64,000 bases of DNA from Sphagnum magellanicum. Taxonomy: Eukaryota > Streptophyta > Sphagnopsida > Sphagnales > Sphagnaceae. The position numbers and the translations under genes are program-made. Positions 37,911-48,104 of this stretch are shown in pieces (position 1 is the first letter of the stretch; the number at the start of each line of letters is the position of its first letter). The stretch covers positions 5,223,349 through 5,287,348 of the forward strand of contig CM038918.1 of assembly GCA_021904315.1 (NCBI GenBank). The letters are read 5' to 3'. Below the pieces are notes generated by a model, which did not search any database, was not told where the DNA came from, and saw only the letters and a program-made list of their open reading frames with translations.

Positions 37911-38064
37911 GAGATCATGACGAAACAAGAGTGATCGGGTGCTGAAATCTGTGCCCTACTTGTGGTGAAGATGATGTTATTGTGAGTGTAGTAGCTGCTT
38001 GAACTAGATTCGAGCTGGGAGTAAATTCTGTTGCTGGAGTTTTTGAAGAGGAAGGAGAATACGA

Positions 38065-38068
<4 letters not shown>

Positions 38069-38120
<52 letters not shown>
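38069..38120 (+). repeat. GA microsatellite ending at the MLO start codon
   Basis: 26 GA units (52 bases) run directly into ATG at 38121, so the presumed 5' UTR of MLO ends in a pure purine dinucleotide run. Plant BBR/BPC proteins bind GA repeats, so this could also be regulatory; that is inference. Confidence 0.92.
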
Positions 38121-38125
<5 letters not shown>

Positions 38126-41100
38126 GGTGGAAGTAGCTGCTGGGTTAGGGGGAGCTGGGGAGTCTGTGAGGTCGTTGGAGAATACACCCACATGGGCCGT
38201 GGCTACTGTGTGTACTTGTTTCGTCATTATCTCCTTCGGTGCCGAGCGCTCCATCTATGGACTTAGTCGGGTATGTTGATCGATAAGCATGTCTCTGATC
38301 TCTCGTTCTCTTTCTCTAAAGAAAAATCGTATCACCATGACTGATCGCACGCCCCATCTAGTATAACTGATCTAACAAGCTTCAAGAATGTCGGCTGTTT
38401 GTCTTGCAGTATCTGCAAAAGACGAAGCGAAAGTCTTTACACCTAGCTCTGCAGAAGATGAAAGACGGTAACCCTCTTCTTCTTTTTCATCTCCTTCTTC
38501 TACATGCAAATTCAACATGAGGAAAGAAATTTTCGTCTAATTGAATAGTTTCGGAATCAAAGACTTCAGTTGGATTTCATGTTCTTTGTGGTCGTGGTGG
38601 TGGGGGGTGGAGCTGGGGAGGGACAGAGCTTATGCTAGTGGGTTTCATCTCCCTCGTGATCACAGTGCTGCGGACACCGGTGTCTCAGATATGCATCAAG
38701 TCCTCTCTCTACAACAAGTTTTTACCTTGCAGTAGTGTTGATCATCAAGCTGCACAGCAGATGCAAGCTCCCAGTGTGGGTGCGGCAGCTGGACCACCAC
38801 CACCGCAGCTTCGCAGGCTCCTTTCAGCTGCAATCTCAGAAGGACTTCATGGCAGAATGCTGCTGTCTCTCAACAATGCTGCCGCAACAACAACAACAGA
38901 GTCTCAGGGCAATTGCCCAGAGGTGAAATCTCCTGCAGTGTTGTTCTTCTAACCCTAATTTGGTACTAGACAGTAGTTCTAAAGCAGTAACCCTACCTCA
39001 TCCCAGCAGATTTTCTTGGGTGTTCTGTGAATGATTAAGAAACTAATCAAATTCATCATTAGCAATCAGCACAGCATTTTAGTAGATTAGCATCTGGAGC
39101 CTAGACAGTAGAAAGCAGTGCTTAATCCCAGCATATTTTTCAAGAGACAAGAATTAGGGTTCTCTATCATCAAAAGGATTTCTTGAGGGTTTTGTGAATG
39201 ATTTTACGAAGCTAATCGAAATTATCATTGGCATAAATTAGCACATCATAGTATGTAGTACATTAGCATCTGATGATTTTTGTAACTCAAAAAACTGTCC
39301 ATCATGGGTTTGCTCAATTTTTGGTATGCAGGGTCAGGAGCCATTTGTGACAGTAGACAGCTTGGATCAGCTCCATATTTTTATCTTTGTGATGGCTGTC
39401 GTGCATGTGGTCTACAGTTGTCTCACTATGCTCCTTGCAATGGTTAAGGTATGAGAAAAATATTCCAGTCACAACAAAGTACAAGGTAATTGAGAAAATT
39501 CCAGTAAAGGGTTTAGGGTTTAAGGCTTATGGTTTTTGTGCTAGATCCAGTCTTTTCCTTAAGGTTTGTCTGGGTTGACAACGTCTGCTATGATACATCC
39601 CCCTGCAGGTATATAGTTGGAGAGTGTGGGAGGCAGAGGTGCGTCTAGAAAACCATGCTGCCTTGAAAGGTGCTAAGTCTGCTCATCTCAGTTCCTTTAG
39701 TTTAATTTACACAATCAGAAAAAAGGAAAAAAACCACAGTTAAGGAACTCTGCATTTTTCATGGACTTGGTGGGATGTGGATGAATGGATTTTTCTGCTC
39801 AGGTTTTTCTCCCATGGATGTTGTTTTTAACTGCAGAGATAACAAGGAATCTAACATTGCAACGGCAGTCAACATTTGCACAGTATCACACCACAAAAGC
39901 ATGGAGCATGAAAAAAGTGTCGGTTTTGATGGTGAGTTGTTTGCACTCAGTCAGTCTTCTGGTTTTATTGTTCCCTACTTTGTAATTTGTGGAGGTGAAA
40001 GACCAAACAGAGTGAAATCCTAAACCCTAAACACTCCTCTAGATTAATAAGCAAGGCACTACTAATGCAAAGCAAGAACATCCTGTTTTTTCTCTTTGGA
40101 TAGATTTGCTTCTTTCGGCAATTTGGACAATCTGTGACAAGGGTTGACTATCTTACCTTAAGAGAGGGCTTTGTCACTGTAAGACTGCTCATCCTCACAA
40201 ATGTTTGCTTTTGTTGCTGTTTGTAATTTCACATTTGGTTGGGGATTTTAAGAAGCGTTGCTGTTTTCCCTGCATTTTCTCTGCTTCAAAATTGTAGTTT
40301 TCAGGGTTATTTGGATTGTCATGGATGGTTTTGAGTTGCTACAGGGAAATTGTATATGCTGATTCGGACATGAATTGTGTTGAGGCTCTCTGCAGACCCA
40401 TAATCTTGGAATCAATTATGATTTCCATAGTTACATGATGCGGTGCATGGAAGATGAATTCAAAGACATCGTTGGTCTAAGGTATGAATTATACAATTGC
40501 TATCTCCAGAAAGGATAGATTTTTTTTGTTTTTATGAAGTGTCCTGGGGAGATCACGTTCTTTATTGCATCCTCTGTGCGGAACAATTTTGGCTTTCATA
40601 TTATCTTTCACATAGTTTGATGGTCTTAAGAATAATTTTTTTCATGCCCTAAACTGTTACCAATTTGTATATGTTGAAGAAAAATGAAATTTGTGGGTGG
40701 GTGGGTGGGTTGGGAATGGACATTGCAGTGCTCCATTATGGGGATTTGTAATCCTCTTTATGATCCTGAATGTTGAAGGTGAATGTGTCATCACTAAACC
40801 CTGAACCCTAAACCATAAAGTATGTAACAAATATCTAATTGCCATCTCTTTTACAGTTTGTATAAAAGTCTCTTTGTTATTACACAGTATTCATTTCCTG
40901 ACCTTTTCAGTTTCTGTCTATGGTTATACTTGTTTCTTTGAAAACTGTGGTAGAGGATCTCACTGATCAAGGGGTGAATATTTGATGAGTGACTCAGCAG
41001 ATCTAACTGAGATGGAGAATGTGGCTGACTGATTAATATGCAGGGTTTACTGTGTACTTCTTCCTCACATTCGTTCCCGTTATTGTACGTGTTTCTGAGT

Positions 41101-42560
41101 ATCCCTTTGCTGAAAAAGAATAGATCATACTGAATACAAAATTCATTGGAGAATCTCTATGTACCCATGCTATTACAACTGATGCAATTCTTGCTTAGGA
41201 GAGTTCTGGTTGGTAATACACCACTGTTTTTTCTTGCGTTTGGACCTAGTCAGTCATATCAACCTTCCTAGTATATGATGGTAATGGGCATAGAATATAT
41301 TTGTACCTCTTCATCTGCACATCAGACTGTTCCTGAGTTTTTTTGGGATGCTGAGTGGTGTATATTGGGAGATTTTTTGCAGCTGGTGCTACTTGTGGGA
41401 GCGAAGTTGCAGCATGTGATAGCAACATTGACTTTGGAGAACACAGGTGAGGGACCATACGCGGGCTCCAAGCTAAGGCCTCGGGATGAGCTTTTCTGGT
41501 TCAATAAGCCCCAGCTTGTGCTGTATTTGATCCATTTTATTCTCTTTCAGGTACATTGAGACATTCACTGCTATCTTTACTCTCTAGTAAATGGTTTCTA
41601 AGTTCAAGAGATTCCACACTTGACAGTTGTTGTGGCAGAATGATCCATAAGAAGTTTTCTGATCTCTCATTATTGTATTGTGATTCTGGATTTTGCAGAA
41701 TGCTTTTGAGCTTGCAACATTCATTTGGTTCTGGGTATGGTGGCAGATCTTGTTATTTAAAAAAATATATGCTTGCACTATATTTCCTCTGTAAATCTGG
41801 AGGCATTTCATAGTATCTATCCATGTAGATTTGCAAGTTCAGTGGAATGGAGTGTTGATGATGAAGCACAAGTTGTTGGTTACAATTCTGTATGATCAAT
41901 CATCAGCTCAGTTGATCTTGAAGCTGACATTCTGCATGTCCTGCAGTGGCAATTCTCTTTGAAGTCATGTTTTCTAAGACACCATGCCCAGGTTTATGTC
42001 CGCCTTGCACTGGGGTACGTACTCCAAAACCCAAACCAGTCCTCAAATCTCATGTTGTTTTTTTGCATGTATTCCAAAACCCAAATCAGTCTTCAAATCT
42101 TATGTTATTCTCACTCCCTATTTTAGGGTTTATGGATTAACGTTAGATTGACTCCATATTATGCCAGGATTATGGTGCAAATCTTCTGCAGCTTTAGCAC
42201 ACTGCCGCTGTACACTCTTGTTACTCAGGTAACCTCTGCAAGTAATTTCCATAATTTTTTGTGATCTGCAGAAACTTTTTGTCTTTTCTGATTGTTTCTA
42301 ATGTAGATTCATAACATTTGTGACAAAGTGACTAACATTGAATTTTTTTGTTTCAGATGGGTACCAATTTCAAAGCTTCTGTGTTCCATCCCCATGTTAA
42401 GAATGCTCTACACACGTGGCATAAGGGTGCAAAAAAACGGGGTGAATTGGGCATTTCTATGGAGGGTCCAGTAAACCGACAAAAATCAGAGGACAGTGGC
42501 ACACATGGAGGAGGAAGCAGTCAGGATGGTGCTGAGAACCAGGAGATAACTCTCTTGTAG
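38121..42560 (+). CDS. MLO: MLO family membrane protein, 15 exons
   Basis: Exons: 38121-38270, 38410-38467, 38627-38922, 39332-39448, 39609-39669, 39837-39931, 40104-40178, 40396-40481, 40911-40949, 41044-41084, 41383-41550, 41699-41734, 41947-42014, 42168-42228, 42357-42560. They encode about 517 residues. MLO hallmarks in order: SLENTPTWAVATVC, the first intracellular region to LMLVGFISLVITV, cysteine-bearing loop (QICIKSS...LPCSS...GNCPE), LHIFIFVMAVVHVVY, YHTTKAWS, ICFFRQFGQSV, YLTLREGF, FHSYMMRCMEDEF, GAKLQHVIA, ELFWFNKPQLVLYLIHF, CSFSTLPLY, VTQMG. The calmodulin-binding segment (ALHTWHKGAKKR) and a polar tail follow. MLO proteins are seven-helix plasma-membrane proteins, calmodulin-regulated; some clades act as calcium channels or mildew susceptibility factors. 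All junctions keep phase except around the 39-bp exon at 40911, where the frame is off by one and a TGA appears, so that exon is uncertain or damaged. Confidence 0.9.
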
Positions 42561-45500
42561 CTTTGACAACTTTACAATCAACTGGTCACGGATGTCATGG
42601 ATTACAGATGTCAAATGGTCCCCAGATTGCTCATACCAGGAACAAGGAAAATTCTAAAGGTAGCAGTTATTTTCTGTACGATTTCATCAAATCTTGTTTG
42701 TTTGTGTACAAAGGCAAAGAAGTTCTCATAGCTAAAAATGTGCTGGTATGGGTTTTTATTACATTCTTCTTATACACTCAACACCCAATGTGCCATGAAA
42801 ATTCTCTATTTATTTGAGAATTGTTTTCTGTATGGCTTTGAAAGTTTTCCATTTCATAGCATGATTTTTTTGGTTCAACATTCCAAAGGGTACTTTGCCT
42901 TATTAGTGGTGTGGTAAATCTTTTATGTATATACGCTGTTTGGCTATTTACGAGTGGAAGTGGACCACATGGATGAAATTGATAATATGGATGAAAATAG
43001 TTTTTGAAACTTGACAATATGGGCGAAATCGTCAATGCAACAAATATTAATGAAATGAAAGAAACATGATCATGTGGATGGAATTGACCACATTGATGCA
43101 ATCGACCGTTTTGATGAAATTTTCTTGCATTGATGGAAATGATTATCACTGCTCAATACTCTAATATCTTTGCTATTGATAAAACTTTTTAACTTGGCAT
43201 GTTGGTAAAAACTAAAACCCAATTTGTATTATTAGAAGCTTTTAGATCAATAGTTTAGTTTAATAACATTTTTCATCCATCACGGAAGTCTACTAATGAG
43301 AATAATGGTTGATTAAATGAAGGTCTTGCTTAGTTCAATAAATGAGGCTTGTTTGGAATTGAGCATTTCATTGAACCATGGACAAAATTGGCCAATGCAT
43401 GAAGTTAATTTAATGATTGTCTTGGCCATTAGGATTAAGCCATGTGATGTTGGAATTTCCACAAAAAATGTCCTTTGTGGGCAGGGCAAAATATTAAAAA
43501 CAAGTGTGGATAAAAATAGGAACAAATTGTTCATAAAAAGGATGGATCAAAATTAAGAAGATAAAAACAAAATGATTACAATCACACAACAAAAATATTG
43601 GACTTAAAAAAATTGGCAATTATTGACACATTTGAAATGACCTTTGATGATGATGCTTTTGTGATGGCATGATGGAGCTTGTTCATAAGCTAGTCACAAC
43701 AAAATCGCGTATGGTTGTCACCTATCTTGGTATATCACATTGTATTATTGACAAAAGTTGGTGGGCACCATGATTACACTAAAACACACATTGTTTACCT
43801 CAAGTTTTGTAATGATTTTTTTCTTGGGGTTGGTGATATTGTGTAATTATGTAATATGACATGATGATTGTTACAACAAAAGCAGGATATTAGTAGTGAT
43901 CAATTTCAAGGCTAGATGTTATATGTAAACATTAATCTCATAACCTTGGTGTCAAACATTTTGGATAAATGCAATATATTTTGGTTGCCATCCGGTTTTG
44001 TTGGTTAAATTTAACTACGAACTCTGCAAGAATATGTGAATGTGTTGCTTAATATCGACCATTTAATCATGGTTTACACCACATGACCATAATCTAATTA
44101 GTAACCTTAAAAATTGTAACCTGAACCAAATTTCCTCAATTGACCACAAGTTTCCAATTTTCCATTCTCCGAGTTTTTATGTGATCATGCTAACAAACTC
44201 AACTAACACTAAATTGATATTAGGTAAAAACGTTTGGCTTCATTGGCGCGCTCTTGACTGCAAGGAGCTGGGTTTAGGGTTTAGAGCATGTACCTAATCT
44301 TGTCCTGGTTGCACTGGTTCAATCTGGATTAGGGTTACTAGTTAATAACCTAATTTCCTGGGTTAAATGCCATGGCACAAATGAATTCTTTTTTCAGGGT
44401 ACGAACCGTAAGTATGTGACAAATTGATATTTCAAACATTTTCAAATGAAAGTTGACAAGTATTGTGAGAAGGGTATTTTAAATTTGTTTATTTTTTCAA
44501 ATGCTGATTTGGATTACCAATGCAATTATAACTTGTGTAATTTAAAATAAAAAATGGGCTTTGATTTATGTATGTATATATAAATACATTCATGGTTTTA
44601 AAAAATTTTAAAGTTATTTTAAAAAAATTCCAAATAATATTAGATAACATCAACTTTGTGAAAGTGCAAATTATAACTCATAAACATCAAAAGTTAAACT
44701 CAAAATTAAAGGTGCCATATTTAGAGAGTAATTATACTTTAAACATATTATAATATTGAGGGAAAAAAAAAGTGCCCTCAAAGAGAGCCACAATAGTGTG
44801 CTTTCACTCAAAGAAAAACCTTGTTTAAAGTATAAAAAGGAAAGCAACATTTTTTAAGCTTTTCTTTAGTTCAAGGGCCCAAATGAGAGCACACTATTAT
44901 AAAATGTGAGTGCAGTTCACTAGTCCTTATTCACTAGATCAATGAATTCAGTCCTTATTCATTAGATCAATGAATTCACTAAAAAATCTAGTGAAATCAC
45001 TTATTGTACAAGGACACCTTTTTGTTGTAGTGGTAGAACAATGAAAAAATTGGGATTGAGAATTGAGTAACAAACAGAAAAATGTTCCTTCCCCTAATAC
45101 TTGAAAGTACTTGAAACAAGGGTTTTCTCTTTGTACCTATTTAAAACCATCTTCCCACATGTGCCTAGAGATGCTCTCAAATACAAAGAGAAAAACCTTG
45201 GAGTGCTTCAATTAGTACAGGGTTTAAGGAACATTTCTTGGGCTCTAATTTGTAAGTTTGAGGGCCTAACCGATCCAAATTCCAATCCAAACTTTCTTCT
45301 ACATACTTGTAGAGTTTAGTGTGATCACCTGCCGACAAGAAAATGATCAGATCAGAAGTTATAACTCACAAATTTTATTGATTGAATTATTTACACTTGA
45401 CTGAGTTTACACTTGATCTCAGATGAGAATGTTCTTGCAGATTCATGAGCGATGATGAACTCGACTGCCTTTTGATCCCGCGTTTAATGTCGAAAAATTC

Positions 45501-45706
45501 ACAACTTGATCGACTATTTCTGCAGCATGCATGGCTCTGATCAGCTAGATAGCTAGTAGCTATAGACCTGCAGCACAGTTGCCAGTGGAGTACATATAGC
45601 TAAGTTGTGGAATTTACTAGCAAACCTTAGTCCTAGATAACCAGGCACATATTACCATGCATAACCTTCTTGCAAAATTTCAAATTAGGTCAGGTTTTTA
45701 AGTAGG
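42561..45706. other. MLO 3' UTR and unassigned intergenic DNA
   Basis: No gene recognised. At about 42,965-43,140 there are imperfect repeats of GATGGAATTGACCA-type words. Telobox-like GGGTTTAGGGTTTAG is at about 44,272. Confidence 0.4.
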
Positions 45707-45821
45707 TGAATGGCAGGTCGCATTGGGTATTCTGTTGTTTGTGGGCTTGAGAACTTGGGCTTGTTACTGCCCTAGTTCCCATGCCCTCGAACAACAGAAT
45801 ACCCTCTGGACCTGCCATTCA
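45707..45821. other. Long imperfect hairpin, miRNA-precursor-like
   Basis: Arms 45707-45760 and 45769-45821 pair over about 46 of 53 positions around an 8-nt loop. The outer 13 bp and a central 15 bp (core GGGTATTCTGTTGTT) are perfect; the rest carries one bulge and scattered single mismatches. The pattern resembles a plant MIRNA stem rather than a fresh transposon palindrome. Either strand could fold. On the minus strand it lies 39-153 bases past the stop of the small ORF at 45860-46321, so it could be in that transcript's 3' UTR. No known miRNA sequence was recognised in it. Confidence 0.6.
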
Positions 45822-45859
45822 GCTATACATATAGAAATGATGGTCAGACCTTGATCAAA

Positions 45860-46321
45860 CTAGTGCACTCGGATTCGGCCGACGGTTTGGCCGTTTATGA
45901 CAGAGTCGACGTAAGTGGAACTCCCTTGGAGTGTTTGGGCCACCTCCAGAACCAGTTCCACAAACCCAACCAGAATGTCCTCCAGAAGCCCACCAAGGAG
46001 CTGGGGGAGATTCAGGTCCAACTGCAGCAAATACCCGGGCCTGCTGTTCAAAGCCAGTTGAAGTCGCAGACGGCGTGCAGGCGATGCAGACGTCGTCCTG
46101 CTAATGTTCAAAGTGATGAGAGTATCTGTGTTATGCGGACAGAGAATCGGTTGAGTCGTATAACCCGGGAACAAAACAAGCACGTCTTCATTCGGGGTCT
46201 CGTTCCTCACAATCAGGTTCGCTTCTGCAGCCTGCATGCTACAAAACATCATCAGAATCAGTACCACATGCAGAACAATCTGGACTCCCACAGCTACGTC
46301 AACAATCCACCTCTTCGCCAT
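45860..46321 (-). CDS. Small secreted or membrane-anchored protein, unknown family
   Basis: 153 codons from ATG 46319-46321 (context GCAATGGCG, favourable in plants). The N-terminus, MAKRW followed by a hydrophobic stretch to about residue 30 ending SMQAAEA, reads as a signal peptide or anchor. The mature part has potential N-glycosylation sites (NET near 40, NIS near 72), alternating hydrophobic residues and a Leu-rich segment (LLQLDLNLPQLLGGLLEDIL). I recognise no domain. A TATAAAT box lies 284 bp upstream. The opposite strand is open too, for about 180 codons, but without an ATG or signal peptide, so the minus reading is preferred. It could still be a chance frame in GC-richer DNA. Confidence 0.5.
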   Translation of the reverse strand: MAKRWIVDVAVGVQIVLHVVLILMMFCSMQAAEANLIVRNETPNEDVLVLFPGYTTQPILCPHNTDTLITLNISRTTSASPARRLRLQLALNSRPGYLLQLDLNLPQLLGGLLEDILVGFVELVLEVAQTLQGSSTYVDSVINGQTVGRIRVH

Positions 46322-46604
46322 TGCAGCAGCAGCAGCCTTCTTTTCGAAAACCCAAAAAGATCAGGCGACCACAAATTAACTGATCACTGAACTAGCGAGC
46401 TCTGATGAAGACAGAAATTAAAACACTAGAAATTTGCCTGCAGATGATCTGAATATAAATCAAGCTACTGTAGCTGCTGCAGGATTAATTGTCGATTCTG
46501 ATCTCTCAAGATCAAGATCACTAGATCGTCGACCAGGAAGTTCAGATCAAAGCTTGAAGACCAACCAATTGTCGCAATGCTTTAAACTCATCAAGGATGC
46601 ATCA

Positions 46605-46611
46605 GATTTAT
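46605..46611 (-). promoter_or_regulatory. Possible TATA box for the small secreted-protein ORF
   Basis: TATAAAT on the minus strand, about 285 bases before the ATG at 46321. This would place a start site near 46,575 and give a leader of about 250 bases. Single motif only. Confidence 0.3.
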
Positions 46612-46789
46612 ACTCATGAGCTCTACCGAGGCTGCAATTCCACTGTGTGTGGGGTTTGATATTCCGAGCCTAGATCATGCAACGAGCAAGCTGCGATAAT
46701 AAGTAGTTGGGGGCGCATTCCTGGGAATCCTGTTCTGGTAGTTCTTGCGTGTTTTTTATTAGGTGCAGGGAGAGGGAGAACCAGTGTCC

Positions 46790-47575
46790 TGCAGGCGGTT
46801 ATTTGATTCTTTACATAACCGGCGATTCCAGTTGTTCAGAAATTTTTCGGAATAAAAAAAGAACCACCAGTTCCAGTATTTTGAGAGACAAAAAATGAAA
46901 CCCAGGATCAGAGAACCGCCGGTTATTTGTGTCTCAGAAACATCAAGGAACCGGCAGTTCTCATGGAAGAACTGGAGGTTAGAAAGGTGGGTTTTCTTTT
47001 GGGAATTTTTTTGTTTGCAGCCAAAGTGGTGATCATCCCTAGAAAGATTTAGCCAAATCTGGCTATAAAAACCAGATATGAAATACAAATGTTTAATATT
47101 TTTGGTTACACACTGAAAACCAAATATATAAAAATCTGGGGATTTTTTTTAAAAACCTTTTTTCTCACTTCTGGCTATTGAGAAATTCCAAAATCACTTC
47201 ATTTTCTCACGGTTAATTTTAAACTTTTTTTTGGGCAAAATCTTGCCAGTAAAAAAAAAAAAAAAAGGATGTCTGGTATGGACTTTTGTAAGATACTAGA
47301 ACATGGTCCTGGTATCTGGATTATTTATTTATTTATTTCCATACCAGGCTGCTGCTGGAAGAGTGTTTTTTTATTTCCCAATTTTGTGAGGTAGGCGGGG
47401 TCACAATTTTTAACAAGAGGGCCAACCCAAATTTGGCTATTTGGTGGCAAAAAATTTCCACAAAAAAACACTGAATCTTTAAGCCAAACTAGGTTCTTTA
47501 GTTTTCTCAGAAATCGTATATCAAATGTCTACATACCCTTACCCTTACCCGCCGGTTCTGTCTGGGGTGTCAAGC
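46790..47575. repeat. GGTTCT/CCGGTT repeat block upstream of the CCDC97 gene
   Basis: Contains GAACCGCCGGTTATTT (about 46,914), GGAACCGGCAGTTCTC, CATAACCGGCGATTCC and, at about 47,540, CTTACCCGCCGGTTCTG. The vocabulary matches the block at 27.4-28.0 kb. Pure A runs of about 16 occur at 47,252-47,267. Confidence 0.6.
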
Positions 47576-48104
47576 TTTTTGAAAGTGAGACACAGAGTTC
47601 ATCCAAGTGAATCCGCACACCAACTTTCGTTCATCCATAAAGCAGGCCTCTCATTCCCGTAATTAGACAGAAAGTGCGCAAGAAACGAACGAGAAAAAGA
47701 AGAGCTTGTCGAGGGAGAAGCTTCGAGCGAAGAGATGCGTGCATTTTTTTTATTCCTGTTGCAAAGCGAAGGAATTCTTCTGTACAAGAATTTTATGTAA
47801 CGAGAGAAGAATTTTTTTTTCCCCCCGTTCGAAGCTTTCTTCTTACTACAAATTTCGAACTGTAGAAGAAGATTTTGTTAGAAAGTTTGAAGCTCGGATA
47901 GAGATAGAGAGAAGTAGGGTTTTATACCGGTGAGAGATTTACTGCCATCTCATCTGTGAATTTAGCAGGGGTTTCTTCAGTTGCCAAACAGGATCAACAG
48001 AGAAAGGCAGACAGACAGACAGAGACAGACAGAGACAGATTGTTTTTTTTTTTTGGAGATTGAGTTCGTGCAGTTGGAAGTTGGGTCGATTTCGGAGTTC
48101 TTTG

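Noticed and set aside
37745-38254. 169-codon minus-strand Ser/Leu-rich ORF
   Set aside because: Mostly the translation of GA microsatellites; it overlaps the MLO start on the other strand.
45851-46390. 180-codon plus-strand ORF opposite the small secreted protein
   Set aside because: No ATG at its start, no signal peptide or domain; the minus reading has both an ATG in good context and a hydrophobic leader.
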